This document shows, piece after piece, positions 23,625-33,181 of a stretch of DNA of 45,877 nucleotides (the first letter of the stretch is position 1; each line of letters opens with the position of its first letter). The stretch is from Desulfobacca acetoxidans (GTDB lineage Bacteria > Desulfobacterota > Desulfobaccia > Desulfobaccales > 0-14-0-80-60-11). The position numbers and the translations under genes were made by a program. The notes beneath the pieces were generated by a model. It saw only the letters and a list, made by a program, of their open reading frames with translations, was not told the DNA's origin and did no database searches. The stretch is taken from assembly GCA_020722205.1 (NCBI GenBank), contig DYLF01000010.1, positions 1-45,877 on the forward strand, read 5' to 3'.

Positions 23625-25535
23625 TTACTTGGGAACGGGAATCTGACTTTCTTGTCCCAACCGGGCTAAAAATTCATCTAACGGGATATCCCGCAATTCA
23701 GTGCCATCGCGCCGCCGAGGCGACAGGGTGCGAGCGGCCGCTTCCCGATCTCCGATAATTACCATATATGGAATTTTTTGCAGCTGCGCTTCCCTGATCT
23801 TGTAGCGCAGGGTCTCCGGCCGCAGGTCGGTTTCTACCCGGAGATTGGCGGCGATCAACCGGTCGGCCACTTCCCGGGTGTAGGCGTGCACCCGATCGGT
23901 GATGGGCAAAAGGATAACCTGCACCGGGGCCAGCCAGACCGGGAAGGCCCCGGCAAAATGCTCAATCAGTACACCCAGAAAACGTTCCAGAGAGCCCAAA
24001 ATGACCCGGTGCAGCATCACCGGACGGTGGCGTTCCCCATCCACCCCCACATAGGTGAGATCAAAACGTTCCGGCAGAGTGAAATCGCATTGGATAGTGG
24101 CGCACTGCCAGCGCCGTGCCAAGGCGTCTTTGAGTTTGATGTCGATCTTGGGGCCGTAAAAAGCCCCTTCGCCTTCACAGACGTGGTAAGGAAGGTTTTT
24201 CACCCTGAGAGCGCCCGCTAGCGCATTGGTGGCCAACTCCCAATCGGCATCGCTGCCGATGGACTTCTCGGGACGGGTGGAGAGTTCCACTTCGTAGTCA
24301 AAATCAAAAATGGCCATGACATCTGCGACAAACTCCAATACCGCGATAATCTCTCTTTCCACTTGTTCCGGCGTACAGATGATGTGGGCGTCATCTTGGG
24401 TGAACTGACGCACCCGGGTAAGGCCGTGCAGCACCCCGGAACGCTCGTGGCGCAAGACCGTGCCCAACTCGAAGAGCCGCAGCGGCAGCTCCCGGTAGCT
24501 GCGCACCCGGGATTTGTAAATCAACATATGGGCCACGCAGTTCATGGGCTTGATGCCGTAAGTCTGGCCTTCCACCTCGGTAAAATACATGTGCTCCTGA
24601 TAGTTTTCCAGGTGTCCGGAGCGCTCCCACAGGTCTTTTCTGAGCATCTGGGGCCCCATGACCATCTGATAGCCGCGTTTTAAGTGTTCCCGGCGCTCAA
24701 AATCTTCAATAATTTTACGCAGCATGGCGCCTTTGGGGTGGTAGATCACCAGGCCGGCGCCGGCCTCCTCTTCAATGCTGAACAGACCCAGTTCCCGGCC
24801 GAGGCGGCGGTGGTCCCGGCGCTTGGCCTCTTCCAGGAGCTCCAGGTGCCGGTTTAGCTCTTCAGCAGTGTAGAAGGCAGTGCCGTAAATGCGTTGCAGC
24901 ATGGGCCGCCGCTCATCGCCTCGCCAGTAGGCCCCAGAAACCCCGGTGAGTTTAAAGGCTTTCAGATACCCGGTGGAGGGCACATGGGGCCCCCGACAGA
25001 GGTCCACAAACCGTCCCTGGCGATAGAGGCTGACCTTCTCGGCAGCAATTTCTTTGAGGAGTTCGACTTTGTAAACCTCCCCCCGCTCCTCAAAGAGTTT
25101 CAGGGCCTCTGCCAGAGGCACCTCCTGGCGCCGAAACGGCAAATCCTGCGCCACCAGTTCCGCCATCTTCGCCTCAATGCGACTCAGGTCTTCCGGGGTA
25201 AAGGCCTCTTTAATGTCAAAGTCATAATAGAATCCGGATTCGATAGCTGGTCCGATGGCGATTTTCACCTGGGGGAACAAGGCCTGCACTGCCTCGGCCA
25301 TGACATGCGCGGTGCTGTGCCGCATGATTTCCAGTCCGGCAGGGTCATCCAAGCCGATGGGGGAGAGGGTGCAGTCCTGGGCCAGACGGTGCGATAAATC
25401 CACATTTACGCCGTTTACTTTGGCGGCCACCACCAGGCCCTGGGCCGATGCTCCAAGGTTCTCCAAGGCATCAGCCACTGTCAGCCCTGCCGGCATCTCC
25501 CGACAGGGGCCGCCATTTAAACATATCTTGATCAT
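23625..25535 (-). CDS. thrS: Threonyl-tRNA synthetase
   Basis: This 636-residue class II synthetase begins with the TGS domain ([20 protein letters not shown]). The editing domain contains [11 protein letters not shown] and [15 protein letters not shown]. The catalytic core has the zinc ligands in PMNCVAHM and its histidines, and motif 2 [16 protein letters not shown]. The C-terminal anticodon domain ends the protein. I start at 25535: GAAGGAG sits 2 bases before this ATG, and the preceding residues of the track ORF are encoded by the terminator hairpin. It heads the thrS-infC-rpmI-rplT-pheS operon. An intrinsic terminator with a competing hairpin sits directly before the gene, so transcription is probably attenuated. 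Confidence 0.97.
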   Translation of the reverse strand: MIKICLNGGPCREMPAGLTVADALENLGASAQGLVVAAKVNGVNVDLSHRLAQDCTLSPIGLDDPAGLEIMRHSTAHVMAEAVQALFPQVKIAIGPAIESGFYYDFDIKEAFTPEDLSRIEAKMAELVAQDLPFRRQEVPLAEALKLFEERGEVYKVELLKEIAAEKVSLYRQGRFVDLCRGPHVPSTGYLKAFKLTGVSGAYWRGDERRPMLQRIYGTAFYTAEELNRHLELLEEAKRRDHRRLGRELGLFSIEEEAGAGLVIYHPKGAMLRKIIEDFERREHLKRGYQMVMGPQMLRKDLWERSGHLENYQEHMYFTEVEGQTYGIKPMNCVAHMLIYKSRVRSYRELPLRLFELGTVLRHERSGVLHGLTRVRQFTQDDAHIICTPEQVEREIIAVLEFVADVMAIFDFDYEVELSTRPEKSIGSDADWELATNALAGALRVKNLPYHVCEGEGAFYGPKIDIKLKDALARRWQCATIQCDFTLPERFDLTYVGVDGERHRPVMLHRVILGSLERFLGVLIEHFAGAFPVWLAPVQVILLPITDRVHAYTREVADRLIAANLRVETDLRPETLRYKIREAQLQKIPYMVIIGDREAAARTLSPRRRDGTELRDIPLDEFLARLGQESQIPVPK

Positions 25536-25546
25536 AACTCCTTCAT

Positions 25547-25591
25547 AAAAAAAGCATCTTGGCAATGCCGTCACGGCATGCCCAGATGCCG
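25547..25591 (-). promoter_or_regulatory. Transcription attenuator in the thrS leader
   Basis: On the minus strand an imperfect long stem (GCATCT...AGATGC outer, ATGCCG-TGA-CGGCAT inner) is followed at once by seven T residues, and the thrS ATG comes 12 bases later. Segment CGGCAT occurs twice and ATGCCG once between them. The first CGGCAT (plus 25586-25591) can pair with ATGCCG (25574-25579) across a 6-base loop, and that would destroy the terminator. This is a terminator/antiterminator arrangement. No minus-strand gene lies upstream that the terminator could otherwise serve. Confidence 0.75.
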
Positions 25592-25686
25592 GTTACTTTT
25601 TCAGATTAAGGTGAATCTTTGGGAAAATGTTGTTTAACCTCTTAGGCTCCCAGGGAAAAACCTTTTCTTTTGCCAAATCTATTCAT

Positions 25687-25714
25687 ATTTTGCACGAATA
25701 CCCGCACTTGTCAA
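25687..25714 (-). promoter_or_regulatory. Promoter of the thrS operon
   Basis: Minus strand: TTGACA (25709-25714), 16 bases, CAAAAT (25687-25692). The predicted transcript starts near 25680 and carries a leader of about 145 bases containing the attenuator. The -35 is a perfect match; the -10 is moderate. Confidence 0.55.
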
Positions 25715-25802
25715 GAGTTTTTCCTTGGCTTGCCGCCGCTTGCAAGGTGCCCGAAATTTTTTTTGGAGTTTGACGGCGAAATTGGATATGGTGGAAGAAA
25801 TT

Positions 25803-27005
25803 ATGAGCGGGCCAGAAAGTGGGGACGGCAAAAAGCTGAGGTGGTGGTTAATTTTGGTGGGGCTGAGTGTGCTTCTCCCGGAGGCGTCGGCCTGCTGCGC
25901 CGGCCCACCAAGGCCAGAGGTGGAAAGAGTCCTTAAAACCGCTTGGCAAAGCTATTGTCAGCACTATATTTCCCCTGAGGGTCAGGTGATCATCCCTGAA
26001 CGGGGAGGGGGAACCATCTCGGAGGCCCAGGCCTATGCCCTGCTGCGGGCGGTGTGGGCCGGAGATGAGGCCACCTTTGGGCGGGTTTATGCCTGGACCC
26101 GCCGGAACCTGGCAAGAGTCGGAAAATTTGGGGACTATCTCCTGGCTTGGCAATGGGGGCGGAAAGATGACAGTTCCTGGGGGGTGGTGGATTGGAACAC
26201 TGCCAGCGATGGAGACCTGGACTACGCCCTGGCCCTGCAACTGGCCTCCCGCCGCGGCTGGCGCGCGCCGGCGGCCTTGCCCCCCTATAGGGAGGAGACT
26301 TCACGGGTCCTCAATGATATCCTGGACAAGGAGGTAGTTTCCCTTCCCACTGGGACACTGTTGCTGACGCCAGGGAACTGGCATCTCACCGTGCCGCCCT
26401 TTTTGCTCAATCCGTCCTATTTTTCCCCCGGATTTTATCCCCTCTTCAACCTTATCAAGCCCGACCCCCGCTGGGAGCGCCTGCGTGCCGACACTTACCT
26501 CCTTCTGGCCAATATCGTCCAAGGGTTAAGGCGGAATCCGTCGGTTGCCCTGTTCCCGGACTGGTGTCAAGTGGATGCTGGCGCCCAACCGGCTCCGGCG
26601 GCAGGCCGGGGGGCGCACTTCGGCTGGGAAGCGGTGCGCCTGCCATTCAGGCTCGCGCTGGATGCGCTATGGCATGGGGAACAACGGGCGATCAAGCTGC
26701 TGGCCAACACAATCGTGCCCTTTGCCCAAAAAGAATGGCAAACCCGAGGACGGCTGGCGGCGGTTTATGATGACGACGGCCAGCCTCTAGCCTCTTTCGA
26801 GAGTCCGGTCATCTATGCCGGGGTCTTGGCCGCCTTCCTTGCCGTCGGAGACCAACCCGGGGCCGACCGGATGGCCCAGAAACTTCTATCTTTTTATCAG
26901 GAACAGGGCCGACAGGCTTACTTTGTCTCTCCGGAGAACTACTACGATAACAACTGGGCTTGGCTGGGACTGGCACTATACGCCGGCTGGGTGCGGGTTT
27001 TTTAG
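25803..27005 (+). CDS. Exported glycoside hydrolase family 8 enzyme (endoglucanase-like)
   Basis: This 400-residue protein has a signal sequence (KKLRWWLILVGLSVLLPEASA followed by CC, so a lipoprotein is possible). The mature domain resembles GH8: SEAQAYALLRAVWAGDEATF with the candidate general-acid glutamate, LLAWQWG, and DWNTASDGDLDYALAL with the ASDGDLD signature. A tryptophan-rich C-terminus ends it (NNWAWLGLALYAG). GH8 enzymes hydrolyse beta-1,4-glucans or xylans, and BcsZ-type members accompany cellulose synthesis. No cellulose synthase gene is in view. The start at 25803 has GGAAG 7 bases upstream; 25788 is an alternative. The substrate cannot be decided here. Confidence 0.85.
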   Translation: MSGPESGDGKKLRWWLILVGLSVLLPEASACCAGPPRPEVERVLKTAWQSYCQHYISPEGQVIIPERGGGTISEAQAYALLRAVWAGDEATFGRVYAWTRRNLARVGKFGDYLLAWQWGRKDDSSWGVVDWNTASDGDLDYALALQLASRRGWRAPAALPPYREETSRVLNDILDKEVVSLPTGTLLLTPGNWHLTVPPFLLNPSYFSPGFYPLFNLIKPDPRWERLRADTYLLLANIVQGLRRNPSVALFPDWCQVDAGAQPAPAAGRGAHFGWEAVRLPFRLALDALWHGEQRAIKLLANTIVPFAQKEWQTRGRLAAVYDDDGQPLASFESPVIYAGVLAAFLAVGDQPGADRMAQKLLSFYQEQGRQAYFVSPENYYDNNWAWLGLALYAGWVRVF

Positions 27006-27373
27006 GTTCTCCCCAAACAAAAAGGGCCGGCCCATTGGCCTAACCCCTTAAAATAACCGGCACCCACAGAGAGATACGAACTGCCGTCACACGGATTAGT
27101 AGCTCGGCGGGCCAAGATGAAGCTAGATACCAAGAGATATTGTAATATCAACTAGTTAATCGGTGTTTTAGGCTCAGCTGGGAAAATTCCATATTTATCG
27201 TCAATCCACTTCCTCCCGCCAGAGGCAACAGCCGGTCTTGAATTTTGCTGGGCAATGATTATAGTTTGATAAAATTCCTCCTAAACCGCCTGCAAGTTTT
27301 CATGCATTTCTGGTTACCTTCATAAAAAGCTAATAATATTTATAAGTTGTAGATAGTTGGAGGTGATGTAGAC
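27006..27373. other. Intergenic region between GH8 gene and GT4 locus
   Basis: These roughly 370 bases contain no gene. There is a GGGCCGGCCC palindrome shortly after the GH8 stop, a GATATT-GT-AATATC palindrome near 27136, and a promoter at 27238-27265. The right end carries GGAGGTGAT before the GT4 start. Confidence 0.4.
27238..27265 (+). promoter_or_regulatory. Promoter for the GT4/debranching enzyme operon
   Basis: TTGAAT (27238-27243), 16 bases, TATAGT (27260-27265), about 100 bases before the GT4 start codon. Confidence 0.5.
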
Positions 27374-28468
27374 ATGAAAATTGCGCAAGTGGCCCCCTTG
27401 TTTGAAAGCGTGCCCCCCAAGGGCTATGGCGGCACAGAGCGCATTGTGTCTTATCTGACCGAAGAGTTGGTGCGCTTGGGCCATGAGGTAGTGTTGTTTG
27501 CCAGTGGTGACTCGGTTACCCAGGCCAGGCTGGAGCCGGTGGTGGAGCAGGGTTTGAGGCTTCATCCTGGGTGTGTGGACGCTTACGTTCATCACATCCT
27601 GATGCTGGAGCGACTGCGAAAGTCAGCGGGAGATTTTGAGGTAGTGCATTTCCATATTGATTATCTGCACTTTCCACTGGTGCGGCATCTCAACCTGCCG
27701 AGCCTGACCACTTTGCACGGCCGCTTAGACCTGCCGGACTTGGCCCCTTTATATCGTGAATTTAATGACCTGCCGGTGGTATCCATTTCAAACAGCCAGC
27801 GTCGCCCCTTGCCTTTTGCCCACTGAGTCAGCACCATTCACCATGGCCTGCCCCCGGAGCTTTATACCTGTCAGCCTGAGCCAGGGACCTATCTGGCTTT
27901 TTTGGGGCGCATATCGCCGGAGAAGGGGCCGGACCGGGCTATCGCGATTGCCATCCGAGCCGGTCTTCCCCTGCGCCTAGCCGCGAAAGTGGACAAAGCA
28001 GATCAGAATTATTTCGACACCCAAATCAAACCCCTTCTCCAGCACCCCCTGGTGGAATTCTTAGGGGAGATTGGGGAAGATGAAAAGAACAAATTTCTGG
28101 GGGGCGCCTTGGCCCTGGTGTTTCCCATTGACTGGCCGGAACCCTTTGGTCTGGTGATGATCGAGGCATTGGCTTGCGGCACTCCAGTGATCGCCTATCG
28201 CGGTGGCTCCGTGGAGGAAATCATCGATCATGGCGAGACCGGATTTATTGTGGATAATTTGGAGGAGGCGGTGGCCGCGGTGGCCCGGGTGGAAGAGCTG
28301 AGCCGCTGGCGGTGCCGCCAGGTGTTTGAAGAACGGTTCACCGTCAGGCGGATGGCCCAGGAATATTTGAGCGCCTATCGACAGGTGCTGTTTGGGGCTC
28401 TTCCTTGGTCTCAGATGGTTCAGGAAGCCGTTGGCGCTTATGATGACAAACCGCCATATGTCCTCTAA
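27374..28468 (+). pseudogene. Family 4 glycosyltransferase interrupted by a single in-frame TGA
   Basis: The gene starts well: GGAGGTGAT before ATG, then MKIAQVAPLFESVPPKGYGGTER, a GT4 N-terminal domain. At 27824-27826 a TGA stops it after PFAH. The same frame continues without any shift as VSTIHHGLPPELY, then FLGRISPEKGPDRAI and PEPFGLVMIEALACGTPVIAYRGG, the complete nucleotide-sugar domain, to a TAA at 28468. The two track ORFs (27374 and 27902) are thus halves of one 364-codon frame. Relatives usually have NW-hydrophobic at this point, so TGG to TGA is the simplest explanation. The rest is well preserved, which suggests a very recent mutation, a sequencing error or readthrough. It overlaps the following debranching enzyme gene. 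Confidence 0.85.
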
Positions 28469-30665
28469 CCGCAGCAATGGTCTGCCTCTCGGAGAGGAGG
28501 GGGCGGCGGAGTATATCCGGGTTGACAACCGCTGGTATATATTGGCCACTTCCTCTCTGGCGGAGGTCCCCACGCGGGTTCTGAAACAGGGCGATACTTT
28601 TGCCATTTTCAACCGTCATGGGGATTTTCAGCCTTTGGGATCGGGGGAGCAGGGACTTTATCATCGGGACACCCGTTTCTTGGCCAAGCTGGAGTTGAGA
28701 ATTAATGACCGCCAACCCCTGCTATTAAATTCCACCGTAAAGGAAGACAATTCTCTGCTCCAGGTGGATCTCACCACCCCTGATATCTATCGGGACGGCC
28801 ATCTGGTCATCCCCAGAGGTACCCTGCATCTCTCCCGCACCCAGATCCTTTGGGAGGGGGTTCTCTATGACCAGCTAGTTCTGGTCAACTATGGCCCGTA
28901 TGCCATTAAGGCGGCACTGGAGTTGCAGCTTGACGCTGACTTTGCTGATATCTTCGAAGTGCGCGGCGCACATCGGGGACGGCGCGGGCACCATTTCCCG
29001 CCGGAGGTGCAGCGGGAGATGATGTGCTTTTCTTACCGGGGGCTGGACGAGATATTAAGGTGCACCCGGATCAGTTTCAGCCCCCCCCCTGACTTGATTA
29101 ATGACAAGCGGGTGCGATTTATTCTGGCCCTACCGCCGCGGGCTAAGTCCACTCTGGAGATAAGGGTGGGATGCGAAGTGGGCGGCGAGGCCATGGCAAT
29201 GTTAAGCTATCGCGAGGCCGTGGCCCGGCACGCCAAGGACATGGCAGGCCGCTCCCATGCCCCCATGCTCTTTACTATGAACGAACAGTTCAATGAGTGG
29301 ATTAATCGCTCGGCGGCGGACCTGCACATGTTGGCTACCCACACAGAGCATGGTCTTTATCCTTATGCCGGAGTGCCCTGGTTCAGCGCACCTTTCGGAC
29401 GGGACGGCATCATCACTGCTTTGGAGTGCTTGTGGCTGTATCCGGAATTGGCCCGTGGCGTTTTGGCCTTTCTGGCAGCATTTCAGGCTGGTGAGCTGAA
29501 GCCGGAGCAGGATGCGCAGCCGGGAAAAATCTTGCACGAAGCCCGCCAAGGGGAAATGGCGCGGTTGGGGGAGGTTCCCTTCCGGCGTTACTATGGGAGC
29601 ATTGACGCCACTCCCCTCTTTGTGGTGCTGGCCGGAGCCTACTACCAACGCACCAGGGATTTGGAGTTCATCTACTCCATTTGGCCCAATATCCGGCGCG
29701 CTCTGGAATGGGTGGAAAATTATGGCGATATAGATGGCGACGGATTGGTGGAGTATTGTCGAGCCAGTTCTGACGGCTTGCTGCACCAGGGCTGGAAGGA
29801 TTCGGCGGAGGCGGTCTGTCATCGGGACGGTAGGGAGGCGCCGCCGCCCATCGCCCTCTGCGAGGTGCAAGGCTACGTGTATGAAGCCCAATGTCAGGGC
29901 GCCCGGCTAGCCCGACTTCTGGGGAATGATGAGCTGGCCGCTCATTGGGAACATCAGGCCCAAACCTTGCAGGAAAATTTTAACCGTCTTTTCTGGATGG
30001 ATGATCTCAATACCTATGCGCTGGCCCTGGACGGCCACAAGCGCCCCTGCCGGGTGGCAGCCTCCAACGCCGGACACGCCCTCTGGAGCGGCATCGCTGA
30101 GGCCGACAAGGCCGCCCGCTTGGCCCAAACCCTGATGTCGGGGGCCTTCTTTTCCGGCTGGGGGATCCGCACTCTGGCCACCACAGCAGCCGGCTATAAT
30201 CCCATGTCCTATCATAACGGGTCCGTCTGGCCCCATGACAACGCCATCATTGCAATGGGTCTGGCCCGCTATGGTTACAAAGAGGCGGCGTTAAAGATTC
30301 TCTCCGCCTTGTATGAAGCCAGCCTGCATCTGGACCTCCACCGGCTGCCGGAACTTTTTTGCGGCTTTGACCGCCAGCCAGGCCAAGGCCCGACCCTGTA
30401 CCCACTTGCATGTGCCCCTCAGGCCTGGGCCAGCGGGGCAGTATTTTATCTCCTGCAAGCCTGCCTGGGGCTGACCTTTTCCCCGGATAAACCCCAACTG
30501 TATTTCGTGCATCCGAGACTCCCGGATTATCTCCCCTGGCTGGAGATCCGTAATCTCAGAGTCGGCCGTCATGTCATTGACCTGATTCTCAGACGTCACC
30601 CCCATGATGTAGGGATCAACGTTCTACGCAAGGAAGGCGACGTGGAAGTGGGGGTTTTGATTTAA
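28440..30665 (+). CDS. Amylo-alpha-1,6-glucosidase / glycogen debranching-type enzyme
   Basis: This protein of about 741 residues has an N-terminal beta-sandwich domain of the bacterial GDE type (FAIFNRHGDFQPLGSGEQGLYHRDTR, cut here in several motifs). A C-terminal (alpha/alpha)6 barrel follows, with PWFSAPFGRDGIITALE, DIDGDGLVEYCRAS, GLLHQGWKDS and YNPMSYHNGSVWPHDNAI, as in MGH1/GH-GDE debranching enzymes. It probably removes alpha-1,6 branches or trims alpha-glucans. Starts at 28440, 28443 or 28458 are all possible; none has an ideal ribosome site, and all overlap the GT4 end, so coupling is likely. The broken GT4 upstream and the phosphohexomutase downstream suggest an alpha-glucan or trehalose-type carbon store. 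Confidence 0.88.
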   Translation: MMTNRHMSSNRSNGLPLGEEGAAEYIRVDNRWYILATSSLAEVPTRVLKQGDTFAIFNRHGDFQPLGSGEQGLYHRDTRFLAKLELRINDRQPLLLNSTVKEDNSLLQVDLTTPDIYRDGHLVIPRGTLHLSRTQILWEGVLYDQLVLVNYGPYAIKAALELQLDADFADIFEVRGAHRGRRGHHFPPEVQREMMCFSYRGLDEILRCTRISFSPPPDLINDKRVRFILALPPRAKSTLEIRVGCEVGGEAMAMLSYREAVARHAKDMAGRSHAPMLFTMNEQFNEWINRSAADLHMLATHTEHGLYPYAGVPWFSAPFGRDGIITALECLWLYPELARGVLAFLAAFQAGELKPEQDAQPGKILHEARQGEMARLGEVPFRRYYGSIDATPLFVVLAGAYYQRTRDLEFIYSIWPNIRRALEWVENYGDIDGDGLVEYCRASSDGLLHQGWKDSAEAVCHRDGREAPPPIALCEVQGYVYEAQCQGARLARLLGNDELAAHWEHQAQTLQENFNRLFWMDDLNTYALALDGHKRPCRVAASNAGHALWSGIAEADKAARLAQTLMSGAFFSGWGIRTLATTAAGYNPMSYHNGSVWPHDNAIIAMGLARYGYKEAALKILSALYEASLHLDLHRLPELFCGFDRQPGQGPTLYPLACAPQAWASGAVFYLLQACLGLTFSPDKPQLYFVHPRLPDYLPWLEIRNLRVGRHVIDLILRRHPHDVGINVLRKEGDVEVGVLI

Positions 30666-30682
30666 TGGGCTGTGCAAGAAAA

Positions 30683-30710
30683 AGAGCCAGGGGAGGAAAA
30701 CCCTTGCTCT
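30683..30710. terminator. Imperfect hairpin after the debranching enzyme gene
   Basis: AGAGCCAGGG and CCCTTGCTCT pair with one mismatch over 10 positions. CTTTCTC follows on the plus strand and TCTTTTTC-like residues flank it on the minus strand. It is a weak plus-strand terminator candidate. Confidence 0.35.
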
Positions 30711-30882
30711 CTTTCTCAAGCCGACTTTGATGAGGAGGTGGTTCCTGACTTACCCTCTTTTTTTCCCCAGCCGAATGAGTTATGATCCTCAAGATGAATA
30801 CATGGCCAGGCAGATTGCCGCGAGACTTGTAATTCTGAACTGCCATGCATTTCCTGTCCTGACGAAGGGGGAACAACCTCGG

Positions 30883-32319
30883 ATGATCGACATCAAATTC
30901 GGCACCTCCGGCTGGCGGGGCCTGCTGGCTGAGGATTTCACCTTTCCCAATGCCCGCCTGGTGTGCCAGGCCATCGCCAATTACCTTAAAGAGCAAAATC
31001 TGGCTTCCCGCGGGGTGGTCGTCGGCTATGACACCCGCTTTCTGTCCGAGGTCTTTGCCGCCGCCGCGGTGGAAGTCCTGGCCGGCAACGGTATCTTCTG
31101 CTACCTGACCGGGCGGGACTGTCCGACCCCGGTGGTGGGTTACAGCATCGTTCACCATAAGTTGGCCGGTGGTCTTAATATCACCGCCAGTCACAATCCG
31201 CCCAACTATAACGGCATCAAGTTCTCCCCAGAGACCGGCGGCCCCGCTCTGCCTACGGTCACCACCGCCATTGAAAACCACATCAAGGCCCTGAGCAGGG
31301 AAGCCGTCCAACGTCTGCCCCTGGCCCAGGCTCGGGAGCAAGGCTTGGTCAAGGACCTGGATCCCCGCCCGGTCTATTGCCAGCACCTAAAAAACCTGGT
31401 GGACACTGAGGTCTTGCGGCGAGCCGGGCTCAGGGTGGTGACCGATGTCCTCTACGGCACCGGCCATGGTTATCTGGATGCCTTCTTACAAGACGCTGGC
31501 GTGGCGGTGGAAGTCCTGCACGGTTACCGGGACCCTTACTTCGGCGGCCATCAGCCGGAGCCTTCCAAGGAATATCTGACCGAATTGAGTGCCACTGTCA
31601 GGTCATCAGGGGCCCACCTTGGTCTGAGCGTGGACGGCGACGCCGACCGCTTCGGTGTCGTTGACTCCCGAGGGGATTATCACGAGGCCAACGTTACCCT
31701 GGCCCTCCTGTTTGATTATCTCATCAGAACCCGGGGCTGGGAGGGCGGCATGGCCCGCAGCGTCGCGACCACACACCTCATTGACCGGGTGGCCAGCTAC
31801 CATGGCCGGCCGGTGTTTGAAACCAAGGTGGGCTTCAAATATTTAGGGGAATACATCCTTTCCGGCCAGGCGCTGGTGGCCGGCGAGGAAAGTGAAGGTT
31901 TCACCATGAAAAACCATCTCCCCGAAAAAGACGGCATCCTGGCCTGCCTCTTGGTGGCGGAGATGGTGGCCCGAGAAGGCCGGGATCTCCCCCAGCTCCT
32001 CCAAAATCTATTCGCCCGGGTGGGGCCAGTGCATACCCGCCGCCTCAATTTAAAGCTGCCGCCAGAGGCCAAAGACGCTCTTTTTGCGCGTCTGGCCGCC
32101 ACTCCCGACAGCTTCGCGGGTCTGGCCGTAACCCAGCATATTACCCTCGATGGCCACAAATACCTCCTGGAAGACGGCAGTTGGGTGTGCTTTCGCCCCT
32201 CCGGCACCGAACCGGTGGTGCGTTTTTACTTGGAAGCCGACTCCCCTGAGGCCCTGGCGCGCCTGCAGCAAGCCGGTGAAGCCCTGCTCGAGGACGTCAG
32301 CCGTGAGTCCGGAGGGTAA
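30883..32319 (+). CDS. Phosphoglucomutase/phosphomannomutase family protein
   Basis: This 478-residue alpha-D-phosphohexomutase interconverts hexose 1- and 6-phosphates. It shows the phosphoserine loop TASHNPPNYNGIKF, the magnesium loop SVDGDADRFG, the sugar-specificity loop GEESEGF and the phosphate-binding RPSGTEP. I start at 30883 (MIDIKFGTSGWRG), because family members begin here and the extra 52 residues in the track ORF have no match; AGGGGGAAC lies upstream. GEESEG is more typical of glucose-acting enzymes than mannose-only ones, so phosphoglucomutase is preferred. It would feed glucose 1-phosphate to or from the glucan enzymes and the polysaccharide cluster. Confidence 0.92.
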   Translation: MIDIKFGTSGWRGLLAEDFTFPNARLVCQAIANYLKEQNLASRGVVVGYDTRFLSEVFAAAAVEVLAGNGIFCYLTGRDCPTPVVGYSIVHHKLAGGLNITASHNPPNYNGIKFSPETGGPALPTVTTAIENHIKALSREAVQRLPLAQAREQGLVKDLDPRPVYCQHLKNLVDTEVLRRAGLRVVTDVLYGTGHGYLDAFLQDAGVAVEVLHGYRDPYFGGHQPEPSKEYLTELSATVRSSGAHLGLSVDGDADRFGVVDSRGDYHEANVTLALLFDYLIRTRGWEGGMARSVATTHLIDRVASYHGRPVFETKVGFKYLGEYILSGQALVAGEESEGFTMKNHLPEKDGILACLLVAEMVAREGRDLPQLLQNLFARVGPVHTRRLNLKLPPEAKDALFARLAATPDSFAGLAVTQHITLDGHKYLLEDGSWVCFRPSGTEPVVRFYLEADSPEALARLQQAGEALLEDVSRESGG

Positions 32320-32500
32320 ACTAAACCAGCTCTGAAATCTGCACGGCCGGTTGGGCCATCGCCGATAATAAAAATCCTTTCGTCGGGGTCTTTTACATTA
32401 GATATTCCTTGTCCCCCCCACTTCCTCCTGCTGGGAGAAGGAACCTTGAATTGAGGGGCGAGGGAAACTTTTCGAGGTTTAAGAGGAGGGCACAGGCCAA

Positions 32501-32514
32501 TGAGCAGTTGCTCA
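32501..32514. promoter_or_regulatory. Palindrome TGAGCA-GT-TGCTCA
   Basis: A perfect 6-bp inverted repeat with a 2-base spacer, 25 bases before the site-2 protease start. It could be an operator or a small leader hairpin. The rest of 32320-32539 shows no gene. Confidence 0.3.
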
Positions 32515-32539
32515 GAGGTTAGGGAGCAGGAACAATTAA

Positions 32540-33160
32540 ATGAACTTTCCTGATCTCATGGAAGGCGCCATCATGGCGGTGGTGCTTCTGTTTTCCATCA
32601 TCATCCATGAGGTGGCCCATGCCTACAGTGCCTGGCTGAACGGGGACCCCACCGCCCGCCTTATGGGGCGGATTACTCTAAACCCCATCCCCCATATTGA
32701 CCCTATCGGCACTGTCCTCTTGCCCATATTGTTGATGGTCAGCGGCTCTGGTGTCATCTTCGGTTGGGCCAAACCGGTGCTCATCAATGCCCGTAATTTT
32801 CGCCGTTATCGGTGGGGCCAAATCACCGTCAGCGCCTCGGGACCCTTGAGTAATCTCGCCTTGGCCACTTGTTGCGCCTATCTCCTGCGGTTCAACCCCA
32901 CCAATCCAGGTCTGGCCCTGATGGCCCTGTACGGTTGCAAAATTAATATCTTTCTGGCCCTGTTCAACCTGATCCCCATACCCCCCCTGGACGGCTCCCA
33001 TCTCCTGGCCGCCTTTCTCCCTCCCCAACTGGCCCGGCTCTACAGCTACCTGGAGCCAGTGGGCTTTATCCTTATCCTTCTTCTCTTTTACACCGGCGTC
33101 ATGGGCCTTGTTCTTATGCCCCTCTACCGTCAGATCGCCAGATTCCTACTGGGGGCATGA
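32540..33160 (+). CDS. Site-2 protease family (M50) membrane metalloprotease
   Basis: This 206-residue polytopic protein carries the zinc motif HEVAH in the first membrane segment (FSIIIHEVAHAYSAW). It also has the family's NPIPHIDPIGT segment and the second active-site motif NLIPIPPLDGSH. The compact form without PDZ or CBS domains resembles the YwhC/group III S2P proteins. The substrate is unknown; such proteases cut transmembrane proteins such as anti-sigma factors, and one is encoded at 15875, but nothing links them directly. The next gene begins 21 bases later, so the two are probably cotranscribed. Confidence 0.9.
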   Translation: MNFPDLMEGAIMAVVLLFSIIIHEVAHAYSAWLNGDPTARLMGRITLNPIPHIDPIGTVLLPILLMVSGSGVIFGWAKPVLINARNFRRYRWGQITVSASGPLSNLALATCCAYLLRFNPTNPGLALMALYGCKINIFLALFNLIPIPPLDGSHLLAAFLPPQLARLYSYLEPVGFILILLLFYTGVMGLVLMPLYRQIARFLLGA

Positions 33161-33181
33161 GATGCTATGGTGGAGAGGTAG

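Noticed and set aside
25620-25695. Possible thrS leader peptide MNRFGKRKGFSLGA on the minus strand
   Set aside because: Its ATG overlaps the region of the predicted transcription start, it has no ribosome site, and it contains no threonine codons.
27756-27980. 74-aa ORF suggesting a frameshift in the GT4 gene
   Set aside because: The two GT4 halves are in the same frame, so the interruption is a simple in-frame TGA and not a frameshift.
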